Assembly: GCA_022717655.1 (NCBI GenBank)
Contig: JAIIAN010000001.1
Location: forward strand, 1-45,374
DNA from: Bacillota bacterium
GTDB taxonomy: Bacteria > Bacillota > Clostridia > Lachnospirales > Lachnospiraceae
Direction of reading: 5' to 3'
Length of the DNA stretch: 45,374 nucleotides
Made by a program: the position numbers and the translations under genes. How positions within the stretch are numbered: position 1 is the first letter of the stretch; each line of letters begins with the position of its first letter. The notes below the pieces were generated by a model. It searched no databases. It was not told the origin of the DNA and was given only the letters and a program-made list of their open reading frames with translations. Shown piece by piece: positions 26,387 to 34,783 of the stretch.

Positions 26387-27223
26387 TCAGCCTTTTACTG
26401 CACCGGCTACCATACCTTCCATAATGTGTTTATGTAACCAGATATAAACGATAATACTTGGAATAATTGTAATGATAACTGCCGCAATTTCCGCCACATA
26501 GTTTGTTGCATAGCGTCCCTGAAATTCTGTTAATCCGACCGGAAGTGTCATCTTTGAAGCATCTGTTAAGAAAATCTGTGGTAACAGCAGGTCATTCCAT
26601 ACATTGATAAATGTAACAACTGCTACTGTTACAATCGAGGACTTTGAAATCGGCATAATAATTTTAAAGAAAATCTGATAAATATTACATCCGTCCATAA
26701 CTGCTGCTTCTTCTAATTCCTTTGGCAGAGAACCCATGAAACCAGTCATAATAAAAATTGCCATTGGAAATGAAATTGCTATGTGCGGAATAATAACAGC
26801 CAGATGAGTATTTAAAAGTCCCATTTTATTGAACATAGAAAACAGCGGAACTACCATTGCATAAACTGGAATCATCATTCCAAGCATGAAAATTCTTAAA
26901 GTCAATTTTGAAAGTTTCCACTGCATCCTTGTAACTGCATAGGAAACCATACTGCTCAAAATAACAGAAACTAATACTGCTGATACTGCAATAATAACAG
27001 AGTTTCCAAAATACTGCAAAATATGACCTTCTGTAATTGCCTGTACATAGTTTGCAAGGCTAAAGCTTTCTGGAAGTCCCCACGGATTGGAATATAATTC
27101 AGAATTTGTTTTAAAAGAACTTAAAAACAGCCACACAAGCGGATATAAACATAATATAGTAAATAATCCAAGCGCAATATATTTAAGCACCAAAATCACT
27201 TTTTCTTTTGCTGATAATTTCAT
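26387..27223 (-). CDS. ABC sugar permease, MalG-type
   Basis: Inner-membrane permease of 278 aa with six predicted transmembrane segments. The EAA loop that docks the ATPase is visible: ELEEAAVMDGCNIYQIFFKIIMP, around residues 168-190. It lies 15 bases after the other permease gene. No ATPase gene is in the cluster, which is normal for these systems in Firmicutes, where a shared MsmK-type ATPase is used. Confidence 0.92.
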   Translation of the reverse strand: MKLSAKEKVILVLKYIALGLFTILCLYPLVWLFLSSFKTNSELYSNPWGLPESFSLANYVQAITEGHILQYFGNSVIIAVSAVLVSVILSSMVSYAVTRMQWKLSKLTLRIFMLGMMIPVYAMVVPLFSMFNKMGLLNTHLAVIIPHIAISFPMAIFIMTGFMGSLPKELEEAAVMDGCNIYQIFFKIIMPISKSSIVTVAVVTFINVWNDLLLPQIFLTDASKMTLPVGLTEFQGRYATNYVAEIAAVIITIIPSIIVYIWLHKHIMEGMVAGAVKG

Positions 27224-27238
27224 CTTTCCGCCTCCTTT

Positions 27239-28120
27239 TTAATACTCAACTTTTTCAGAATGGAATACAACATTTGATATTAATACAGAACAAATGCAGA
27301 GAATTAAAAGAATCACACCAATTGCTGCTGAATATCCGTATTTTAAAGTACGGAATCCCTGATAAAACATATAAGTAGACATCAGTTCTGTTGCATGATT
27401 TGGACCACCACCTGTCATAACAGCTACCAAATCATAGTATTTTAAAGAACCAGTGATAATCAGTACCGCATCAATCTGAAGAATTGGTTTAATTAGTGGA
27501 AACGTAATACATTTAAACTGTACCCATCTGCTTGCTCCGTCAATCTCTGCGGCTTCATAGTAAGAAGTCGGAATATTTTTCATTGCTGCAATCTGGATAA
27601 TCATGTGATAACCAACAAACTGCCACATAACAACTACGATAATACATAACAGTGCAAGTTTTTTATCAGAAAGCCATACATGCTGAAGGCTTCCAAGACC
27701 GATTGCACCAAGCAGTTTATTTAAAAGACCAAATTCAGAGTTATAGATAAATGTCCATGTAAGACCAACCGCAACACCACAGATAACACTTGGCAGGAAA
27801 AATACGGTCTGGAAGAAATGACTTCCTTTTATTTTCTGGAATAAAATATTTCCAAAAAACAGTGCCAATGGCAGATGCGCAATCAAAGAACCAATTACCA
27901 TCAAAATATTATTTTTTAATGCACCGGTAAATGTGCTGTCTTTAAATAAGTTCACATAATTTTTTAATCCTACAAATTTACTCGGGCTCATTAAGTCTGT
28001 CTGTAAAAAGCTGACATAAATGTTATAGGCAATTGGTATCAGCACAAATGCTGCATAAATCAAAAATGCCGGAAGCACAAATACTGCAATACTTTTTTTA
28101 TTTCCCAGTACCTTATTCAT
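27239..28120 (-). CDS. ABC sugar permease, MalF-type
   Basis: Inner-membrane permease of 293 aa with six predicted segments and the EAA loop YYEAAEIDGASRWVQFKCITFP near 190-211. An AAAGGAGG site precedes the ATG. It forms the channel with the MalG-type partner and receives sugar from the lipoprotein encoded just upstream. Confidence 0.92.
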   Translation of the reverse strand: MNKVLGNKKSIAVFVLPAFLIYAAFVLIPIAYNIYVSFLQTDLMSPSKFVGLKNYVNLFKDSTFTGALKNNILMVIGSLIAHLPLALFFGNILFQKIKGSHFFQTVFFLPSVICGVAVGLTWTFIYNSEFGLLNKLLGAIGLGSLQHVWLSDKKLALLCIIVVVMWQFVGYHMIIQIAAMKNIPTSYYEAAEIDGASRWVQFKCITFPLIKPILQIDAVLIITGSLKYYDLVAVMTGGGPNHATELMSTYMFYQGFRTLKYGYSAAIGVILLILCICSVLISNVVFHSEKVEY

Positions 28121-28137
28121 ACTTTCATCCTCCTTTT

Positions 28138-28169
28138 AAAAAGAGCTGCCGCCTCAAAGCGACAGCCCT
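28138..28169 (-). terminator. Attenuating hairpin between binding protein and permease genes
   Basis: On the minus strand AGGGCTGTCGC pairs with GGCGGCAGCTCT through several G-U pairs, followed by TTTTT. Such hairpins let the binding protein be made in excess over the permeases. Confidence 0.65.
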
Positions 28170-28211
28170 GCTTTTTCTCTTATTTCTTTCATCTTAAGCA
28201 GATTCTTCTGC

Positions 28212-29519
28212 CTATCTGTCTGCGTTATCTTCCGCAAACTGCTGTAATGCATCAAATGCACTCTTGGCATCTTCTCCACCTAATACTGCAACACAGGTAT
28301 TATTAAATTCAACACCTTCTCCAGCACCAAACTGTCTGTCCCACCATGGAGTTAAACCAACCTGTGAATTGGAAATCTGTAAAACTTCTGACATCAGAGG
28401 AGTCACTTTGCTCTCATCAATCGGATAATTTCCAGCTGGAATTCTTCCATAATCATTTAAGAGCATTTCTTCGGATTCTTCAGAAGTCCAGTATTTTAAG
28501 AAAGCAACTGCTGCATCTTTATTCTTACAGCTTTCAGAAACTGCAAAACTGGTATCTACAGAACCAACTGAAATGTTACTGTACTGTTCATCATAAGCTG
28601 GTAATACAAATGCACCTGCATTTTCTCCAACATCACTCTTCTGTACTACATCAGCATCCCATGCACCCTGGAAATACATTGCTGTTTTTCCTGTTTTAAA
28701 TAATTCAGTAGATTCTTCCGGACCCATTCCGATATAACCCTCCTGGAAATAGCCTGCATCTGCCATTTTCTTTACTTCTTCTGCTGCCGCAATATTGGTA
28801 TCGTTATTCCAATTTTCTTTTCCGTCACAAATGTTATTAAACATTTCTGTACCTGCCATACCACCTGCAATCTGCTGTACAAACTGAGCTGGAATCCATG
28901 CATCACTTCCGCACATTGCCATCGGTGTTACCCCATTATCTTTTAAAGTCTGGCATACATCTAAAAATTCATCATAAGTAGTTGGTACTTCTACATTATT
29001 TTCTTCAAAAATCTGTTTATTATAGAACATCACACAAAGAGATTTCTGAGTTGGAACTCCATAATTTTTGCCATCATAGGAAAGCAAATCTAACGTTCCA
29101 TCAGAAAAACTGTTTTTCCAGTCTGCATCCTCTTCCAGATAAGAAGTAATATCTGCTACTTTTCCACCTTCTACAAATGGCTGAAGATAAGACAATTCCC
29201 AAGTAAAAAAGATATCCGGCACTGCATTAGATGCCATTAATGTTGTCAATTTTGTCTTATACTGTTCATTCTCATAAAAATCAATATTTACTGTTACACC
29301 GTACTCGTTGTTTTCAGAGAATTTTTCTGCAATAGATTTGTATGCATCAATATACGTATCTGCCTCTGTTCCAACGCACATTACATTGATTGTGTCTGAA
29401 CTTCCACCACTTTTTGAAGAATCAGAATTTCCACTGTCACTGCTTCCGCCTCCACATCCGGTCAGCATAGTTGCACCTGTTACTGCTGTGAGCAATACTG
29501 CCAATAATTTTCTTTTCAT
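28212..29519 (-). CDS. ABC sugar-binding lipoprotein
   Basis: Extracellular solute-binding protein of 435 aa, family 1 (MalE/MsmE type). The signal peptide ends in the lipobox LTGCGG with the lipidated Cys 22, followed by a Ser/Gly/Asp linker. Typical segments are GVTPMAMCGSDAWIPA and FKTGKTAMYFQGAWDADVV. GGAGG precedes the ATG. It delivers oligosaccharide to the two permeases downstream; the GH42 enzyme in the locus suggests a beta-galactoside. Confidence 0.92.
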   Translation of the reverse strand: MKRKLLAVLLTAVTGATMLTGCGGGSSDSGNSDSSKSGGSSDTINVMCVGTEADTYIDAYKSIAEKFSENNEYGVTVNIDFYENEQYKTKLTTLMASNAVPDIFFTWELSYLQPFVEGGKVADITSYLEEDADWKNSFSDGTLDLLSYDGKNYGVPTQKSLCVMFYNKQIFEENNVEVPTTYDEFLDVCQTLKDNGVTPMAMCGSDAWIPAQFVQQIAGGMAGTEMFNNICDGKENWNNDTNIAAAEEVKKMADAGYFQEGYIGMGPEESTELFKTGKTAMYFQGAWDADVVQKSDVGENAGAFVLPAYDEQYSNISVGSVDTSFAVSESCKNKDAAVAFLKYWTSEESEEMLLNDYGRIPAGNYPIDESKVTPLMSEVLQISNSQVGLTPWWDRQFGAGEGVEFNNTCVAVLGGEDAKSAFDALQQFAEDNADR

Positions 29520-29637
29520 TTGCTTTTCCTCCGTAACTTTTTTGATATCTTTATTTTACCTCATGTCACTTTGACGAAAAAGTCGCCTTTTTTACCATTT
29601 TTGTTCAATATTTTGACCATCTTATTTTTTAATATTT

Positions 29638-29692
29638 TAAAAAAAGAGGATTATCGCCGAAACTTTCCTCATTTCACACGACAATCCTCTTT
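29638..29692 (-). terminator. Terminator of the peptidase-like gene
   Basis: On the minus strand AAAGAGGATTGTCG pairs with CGATAATCCTCTTT, with one G-U pair, followed by a T-run. It separates the pair at 29713-31224 from the sugar locus. Confidence 0.8.
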
Positions 29693-29712
29693 ATTTTGCC
29701 AACTCATTTCAG

Positions 29713-30402
29713 CTATTTCCGTTTTCGTATGTAACACACATTGCAAAATAATGCATTGCTGTATTTGGTCATATAGCCGATATATTCTTTTTTATTGATA
29801 TAGTACTCTTTTCCCCACGAAGAAACCCGCATCCATTCTTCGTCCATCTCTGTGACCGTCACAAAATGCGCAGATACCTTATTCGAGGAGAGGTAGCTTC
29901 CCATACTGTTTTTCTGATACAGATTCAGTTTTTCTTTTTTCCAGAAAAATGGCAGATTCGGACCAATGGATAAAATAACCGGAATATCATGAGACAGCAT
30001 GGCACTCATGCGGTTCCATAATTTTTTACGTCCAAATCCCCAACTTGCCTTCAAGCCGGTGTGATATTTTGTCAGATAAACATTTAAGCCCACTACCAGC
30101 ACCCATCCCGGCATGCCAAAGTATGGAATCAGCGGAAGATAATCTCGTCTCATTTTATGGACATACTTTAAGTACTGTTCCCGTTCAATAATTCCGTTTG
30201 AATCCTGCACTTCTTCAAAAAACTTTGTTCTGCATCTTCGTTTATTTAAATCAAGATACAACAATAAATCCATTCCTGCAATCACTCCACATCCGCATTT
30301 GCGAATGGTCTTAGAACTGCTCCAATTCTGATTTCCCCCATAAGAAAGACTGCCTTCTTTTTCAATTGATGGGAACGGATTACACAGCCGATACCGCTTC
30401 AT
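29713..30402 (-). CDS. C39-like cysteine peptidase domain protein
   Basis: 229 aa, unrecognised beyond the fold. The N-terminal KCGCGVIAGMDLLLYL (Cys 36 or 38) and the later SAHFVTVTEMDEEWMRVSSWG (His 179) match the Cys...His layout of C39-like papain-fold proteins. No signal peptide is seen, although a hydrophobic stretch near 100-111 is present. The ATG at 30402 lies four bases after the racemase stop, and a TTG abuts the stop, so translation is coupled. It may be a peptidase or an amide-bond-forming or -cleaving enzyme acting on a product of its neighbour. Function is unknown. Confidence 0.6.
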   Translation of the reverse strand: MKRYRLCNPFPSIEKEGSLSYGGNQNWSSSKTIRKCGCGVIAGMDLLLYLDLNKRRCRTKFFEEVQDSNGIIEREQYLKYVHKMRRDYLPLIPYFGMPGWVLVVGLNVYLTKYHTGLKASWGFGRKKLWNRMSAMLSHDIPVILSIGPNLPFFWKKEKLNLYQKNSMGSYLSSNKVSAHFVTVTEMDEEWMRVSSWGKEYYINKKEYIGYMTKYSNALFCNVCYIRKRK

Positions 30403-30405
30403 CAA

Positions 30406-31224
30406 TCAGGTCTTAACCTCAACTGTTTTTTCCAATGAAACAGAAACCGGTCCACCCATTTTACATTCTACTGCTTTTCCATTTTCTTTTACGACCGTTG
30501 CTTCAATGATTCCCCCTGGCTGTTTTAAGATGTATACATATTTTCCATCATTTTTTTGTTTGCTTAAATAAACCGCCGTTGCCATACTTCCGCTTCCACA
30601 ACTGCTTTCCCATACAAGAGAACCTGTTTCTTCTACATAGACAACCGGTGTCATCCGGTAACGTTTTTCCATTCCATCTGCACTTGGCTCTAAGAACATA
30701 ATTCCACACGCATCACATTTATGTTTTGCCATTGCAGCTTCAAGCACTGCCTGTACAAACGCATCTTCTCTTCTTGGACCTTTTACAATTACATGATTAA
30801 TTCCGTCAAAGACAACCATTGGATAACTTCCGTACTGAGCGGTTTCCACTTCTTCTATCTTTTCCGGAAGTGGCATCATGGTTTTACTTGTTCCTGCCTC
30901 ATAATCTACTTCCACGTCAAGTTTTTCAGAAGAACCGCTGACATCTACCGTTACCGTCTTTTTGTAAGCATCCTTTGGTTCCTGCTCCTTTCCAAGCAGA
31001 TATCCAAAACTTCTGGTCGCATTTCCACAAAATTCTCCACCCATCATTTCCATGTGACTGCTTCCATCTTCCCGTCTTTCAATGAAGCCAACCTGTTCTC
31101 CACGGAACTCTTTGACTGCTAACAGTTCATTTGCAACCTTTGCATATAAATTTCTTTCCACCGGACTGGTAACAAAGATTGTGATATTTCCGGCTGGGTC
31201 TGCTACACGTAATTTTACCTCCAT
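30406..31224 (-). CDS. DapF-superfamily racemase/epimerase, CntK-like
   Basis: 272 aa. Both catalytic cysteines of the PLP-independent fold are kept: Cys 66 in GGEFCGNATR and Cys 209 in WESSCGSGSM. The N-terminus (ADPAGNITIF, then GEQVGFIER) is unlike the usual MHGLGNDF start of DapF. From memory it resembles the histidine racemase CntK of staphylopine synthesis. It could instead be a diverged diaminopimelate epimerase. ATG 31224 is chosen because AAAGGTG lies 9 bases upstream; codons further up would overlap that site. Translation is coupled to the C39-like gene. No nicotianamine-synthase-like partner is in the window. Confidence 0.7.
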   Translation of the reverse strand: MEVKLRVADPAGNITIFVTSPVERNLYAKVANELLAVKEFRGEQVGFIERREDGSSHMEMMGGEFCGNATRSFGYLLGKEQEPKDAYKKTVTVDVSGSSEKLDVEVDYEAGTSKTMMPLPEKIEEVETAQYGSYPMVVFDGINHVIVKGPRREDAFVQAVLEAAMAKHKCDACGIMFLEPSADGMEKRYRMTPVVYVEETGSLVWESSCGSGSMATAVYLSKQKNDGKYVYILKQPGGIIEATVVKENGKAVECKMGGPVSVSLEKTVEVKT

Positions 31225-31259
31225 ACTTAACATCACCTTTCCAAAAAATTCTTGTGTCT

Positions 31260-31265
31260 ATTATA
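31260..31265 (-). promoter_or_regulatory. Extended -10 promoter of the racemase gene
   Basis: Minus-strand TGGTATAAT, an extended -10 with TG one base before TATAAT. No convincing -35 is seen. It lies 36 bases before the ATG. Confidence 0.5.
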
Positions 31266-31299
31266 CCACATTTTCGCCAAAAATTTGTAAAACATGATA

Positions 31300-31328
31300 T
31301 CGACTTTCGTAAAATTGTATGCTATATA
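31300..31328 (+). promoter_or_regulatory. Putative promoter of the MATE gene
   Basis: TCGACT (31300-31305) and TATATA (31323-31328) are 17 bases apart, with TGC before the -10. It is divergent from the racemase promoter 35 bases away. Confidence 0.4.
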
Positions 31329-31373
31329 TGTATGTAGCAGATTGATTTATTTTTTTAACCAGGGGGTGTAGTT

Positions 31374-32738
31374 ATGAAACAAAAAACTTCTGCTGTCAAT
31401 CAAATTACAGAGGGTGTTATCTGGAAACAGCTTCTGCTTTTCTTTTTTCCGATTATGCTCGGAACATTATTTCAACAGCTTTACAATACTGCCGATGCCA
31501 TTATTGTCGGACGCTTCGTTGGAAAAGAAGCGCTTGCCTGTGTTGGTGGCTCTTCCGGACAGCTAATCAATCTCGTTGTCGGATTCTTTGTCGGGCTTTC
31601 TTCCGGTGCAACCGTCATCATTGCACGCTACTATGGCGCAAAGAATAAAAAAGAATTAAATCTGGCACTGCATACAGCTTCGGCTCTTGCCATTATCGGA
31701 AGTATCATAATTACCGTATTTGGAATTTTACTTGCTCCTGCTATGCTCCGGCTTATGAATACTCCGTCAAATGTAATGGCAGGTTCTGTTATTTATCTAC
31801 GGATTTATTTTGCCGGAATTTTCTTTGTCTTTGTTTACAATATTGGTTCGGCCATTCTGCGTGCCATGGGTGACTCCAAACGACCGCTTTATTATCTGAT
31901 TGTCTGTTGCTTTATTAATGTATTTTTGGATATTTTTCTGGTCGTCGGATTTAATCTCGGCATTACCGGTGCTGCCCTTGCAACCTTATTCTCTCAGGCT
32001 GTCAGTGCCATTTTGGTAATTCGTGCTTTGATGAAACCAGAAGAAATGTATCAGCTTGAACCAAAAAAAGTCCGTCTGCACCGATTTTTGCTTTTCTCTA
32101 TTCTTACAATCGGACTTCCGGCGGGCTTTCAATCTATGATGTACAATATTGCCAATATCATTATTCAGTCCTCTTTAAATCATCTGGGAACAGATGCAAT
32201 GGCAGCCTATACTGCATTCGGAAAAATGGACGCCTTCTACTGGATGATTTCCGGTGCATTTTCGGTTTCGATTGCAACGTTTGTCGGGCAAAACTATGGT
32301 GCCGGAAAATATTCAAGGATGAAACGAAGCGTAACTGTCTGTCTTTTGATGGATCTTGCTGCCTCTCTGCTTGTAAGCCTGATTTTGATTTTCTTTGGAA
32401 AATATCTCTTCCGGCTCTTTACGCAGGATGCCGGCGTTATCAAAGTCGGAATGGAAATTATTTCCTTGCTTGCACCAAGCTATGTTTTATTTATCTTTAT
32501 TGAAATCTTCTCAAGTGCCCTCCGTGGTATTGGAGATGTTATGATTCCCATGCTGATGACCTGTGGCGGTGTCTGCGTCCTTCGTATTTTATGGATTTTC
32601 TTTGTTGTACCGCATTTTTCAGGAATCAAAATTATTCTGATGTGCTATCCGATTTCCTGGGGTGTCACATCTATCCTGTTTATTATTTATTACTATATTC
32701 GCCAGAAACAATTCTTCAGCACACATAAAGAAGAATAA
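31374..32738 (+). CDS. MATE-family efflux transporter
   Basis: Multidrug/toxin exporter of 454 aa with about 12 transmembrane segments in two repeated halves. Typical signatures are MLGTLFQQLYNTADAIIVGRFVG in the first half and TAFGKMDAFYWM with FVGQNYGAG in the second. An AGGGGGTG site precedes the ATG. It is transcribed alone and shares a terminator with spmA. Substrate unknown. Confidence 0.93.
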   Translation: MKQKTSAVNQITEGVIWKQLLLFFFPIMLGTLFQQLYNTADAIIVGRFVGKEALACVGGSSGQLINLVVGFFVGLSSGATVIIARYYGAKNKKELNLALHTASALAIIGSIIITVFGILLAPAMLRLMNTPSNVMAGSVIYLRIYFAGIFFVFVYNIGSAILRAMGDSKRPLYYLIVCCFINVFLDIFLVVGFNLGITGAALATLFSQAVSAILVIRALMKPEEMYQLEPKKVRLHRFLLFSILTIGLPAGFQSMMYNIANIIIQSSLNHLGTDAMAAYTAFGKMDAFYWMISGAFSVSIATFVGQNYGAGKYSRMKRSVTVCLLMDLAASLLVSLILIFFGKYLFRLFTQDAGVIKVGMEIISLLAPSYVLFIFIEIFSSALRGIGDVMIPMLMTCGGVCVLRILWIFFVVPHFSGIKIILMCYPISWGVTSILFIIYYYIRQKQFFSTHKEE

Positions 32739-32744
32739 TGCACT

Positions 32745-32784
32745 AAAAGCAGTCTGCCTTAAATTTAAGCAGACTGCTTTTTTA
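32745..32784. terminator. Bidirectional terminator, MATE gene / spmA
   Basis: AAAAGCAGTCTGC pairs perfectly with GCAGACTGCTTTT (13 bp), with a T-run on one side and an A-run on the other. The stop codon of spmA (32782-32784) lies at its edge. Confidence 0.9.
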
Positions 32785-33366
32785 TCGATCCATCCATTTA
32801 CAAAACAATATTGCCACAAGCGTACTGACAAATGTTGCCACGATTGCCGGACCTGTCACCCCTGCCGGATTTGCACTTCCGTACTGGCTTCGATAGGCAA
32901 TGACATTGACCGGTATCAACTGTAAGGATGAGATATTTAAAATTAAAAATGTACACATTTCATTGCTGGCGGATTTTGGTTTTTTCCCTTTTCGTTCTTC
33001 TTCCAGTTTTGCAAGTTCTTCCATTGCTTTTAATCCCAGAGGTGTTGCACCCCAGCCAAGCCCTAAAAAATTTGCAATGACATTAGCGGAAATATATTCC
33101 ATTGCCGGATGTTCTTTTGGTATTTTGGGAAATAAAAAATGCAAAAGCGGCTGCATTTTCTCTGTCATCTTATCGATTAATCCGGAACTTCTCGCAATCT
33201 GCATGATTCCCATCCACATCGCTACAATTCCGGACATCGTAATACAAAGTGCAACCGCTTCTTTGGCACAGGACAACGCCGCATCCGTTACTTCCGAAAG
33301 CTGTCCTGTCACTGCGCCATACAAAATGCCGATGAGCATCATTGCTCCCCATAAAAGATTCAGCAT
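32782..33366 (-). CDS. spmA: Spore maturation protein A (SpmA-like, nucleoside-recognition domain)
   Basis: Membrane protein of 194 aa with hydrophobic segments near 1-20, 35-60, 85-110 and 170-190. The Gate/nucleoside-recognition signature shows in MSGIVAMWMGIMQIARSSGLID and ISANVIANFLGLGWGATPLGLKAME. In spore formers SpmA acts with SpmB in core dehydration. No spmB is adjacent here. It follows capA by 55 bases and ends the operon. Confidence 0.85.
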   Translation of the reverse strand: MLNLLWGAMMLIGILYGAVTGQLSEVTDAALSCAKEAVALCITMSGIVAMWMGIMQIARSSGLIDKMTEKMQPLLHFLFPKIPKEHPAMEYISANVIANFLGLGWGATPLGLKAMEELAKLEEERKGKKPKSASNEMCTFLILNISSLQLIPVNVIAYRSQYGSANPAGVTGPAIVATFVSTLVAILFCKWMDR

Positions 33367-33421
33367 ACTTTTATCCTGTTTTGGCTCTTCTTTTTATTCT
33401 ATACAAAAAGGAATCTGAATA

Positions 33422-34783
33422 TTACTCGTCAGAATCACCATACTCATCAGAACCGCTATTATCATCTTCAGAATCAGCATAGCTTTCATCGGAATCGCTA
33501 TTATCATTTTCCGAATCAGATTCTTCTGTATTTTCATTAGAAAGTCCCTGACTTCTTTGGGTTATCTTATTTAAGATTTCCGTTTCTTTCTCTCCCGCTG
33601 CCGGTGTCGGCTGATAATTATTATAGTCCTCTACCGAAGAAATACTGCATGGAATGATATTTGTCACATTATCTTCCTGCAGTTTTCCACTTTTTAGAGT
33701 AAAAGTCTGCTGGAAAATCATGGTATCCATATCAGATGGATACATATTTCCACCGAAGCAGAAATTGCCAAGACTGTATACAATATTTTTTCCTTTATAC
33801 TGTTCAATTCCCTGAAGTACATGTGGATGATGTCCAAGCACCAAGTCTGCTCCTGCATCAATTGCAGCATGCGCAAGTTCTACCTGCACATCATTTGGAT
33901 ACTCTGCTTTTTCCTCTCCCCAATGAAAACTCGCAATGATAACCTGTGCGCCCTCATCCTTCAAATCCTGAATATTTTTCTCCATGGAATCCTTCACGCC
34001 CAGACCATCTGCCAACACGTAAGTACCAACCAAACCGACTTTGATGCCTTTTACTTTCTTGATTGCAACCCTGTCATAACCAAAATTCGTAATTCCGGCT
34101 TCATCAAGTGCATCCATCGTATCGTTATAGCTCTGCTCGCCATAATCTTTACTGTGATTATTTGCAAGATTGGCAGCCTCTACAAAGCCATCTGTCAAAA
34201 TTTCCGCATAGCTTTTATCTGCTTTAAATGCAAACTGTTTATCCTCACGGGTTGTACTGTCTGTCAGCGTACCCTCAAAGTTTACAATTGTTAAATCATC
34301 TGCCTCAAAAACAGCTTTTACATTTTCAAAGAAATAATTAAAATCTCCAACCTCATCATATTTTGCCGGCATACTGCCCTCATAAGCAAAATTTTCATCT
34401 GTTCCAAAGGTGCAGTCACCTGTTGCACTAATGGTAAAACTCACTGTTTTATTTTTTTGTTTTTTTGCTTTCTCTATTTCTTTTAAGATGGCTGTTTGTT
34501 CTTTTTGTTTCTTTCCTCCGGTCAACAGATTCTTACATCCTACTATCAACAGTGTAAAAATCAATAAAACCACTAATACAATATCTGCCAGAATAATTGT
34601 TCTTGCTTTTTTATCCTCCGGCAGTTTTTCCTTAAACAGCTCATATTTTTTCTTTAATTCCAGTTTCTTTAAAGCTGCTTTTGCTCTTTCAAGCCATTCT
34701 TTTGCTCTTTTAAGCCATTTTTTTGCTTTTGCGAACCATATTTTTGCCTTTTCACTTAAGTCTTTTTTATCCATCTGCTTCAT
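33422..34783 (-). CDS. CapA-type metallophosphatase-like membrane protein
   Basis: 453 aa. The N-terminus (1-60) is a Lys/Ala/Glu-rich amphipathic helix, followed by a transmembrane segment at about 63-84 and the CapA/PgsA domain. Metal-site motifs are visible: ATGDCTFG, NFEGTLTDST, NLANNHSKDYG, ASFHWGEE and LGHHPHVLQG. The last 40 residues are almost all Ser/Asp/Glu. AAGGA lies 6 bases before the ATG, which overlaps the rsmI stop (ATGA). Such proteins are linked to polyglutamate or capsule synthesis in some bacteria, but no Pgs partners are here, so the role is open. Confidence 0.85.
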   Translation of the reverse strand: MKQMDKKDLSEKAKIWFAKAKKWLKRAKEWLERAKAALKKLELKKKYELFKEKLPEDKKARTIILADIVLVVLLIFTLLIVGCKNLLTGGKKQKEQTAILKEIEKAKKQKNKTVSFTISATGDCTFGTDENFAYEGSMPAKYDEVGDFNYFFENVKAVFEADDLTIVNFEGTLTDSTTREDKQFAFKADKSYAEILTDGFVEAANLANNHSKDYGEQSYNDTMDALDEAGITNFGYDRVAIKKVKGIKVGLVGTYVLADGLGVKDSMEKNIQDLKDEGAQVIIASFHWGEEKAEYPNDVQVELAHAAIDAGADLVLGHHPHVLQGIEQYKGKNIVYSLGNFCFGGNMYPSDMDTMIFQQTFTLKSGKLQEDNVTNIIPCSISSVEDYNNYQPTPAAGEKETEILNKITQRSQGLSNENTEESDSENDNSDSDESYADSEDDNSGSDEYGDSDE

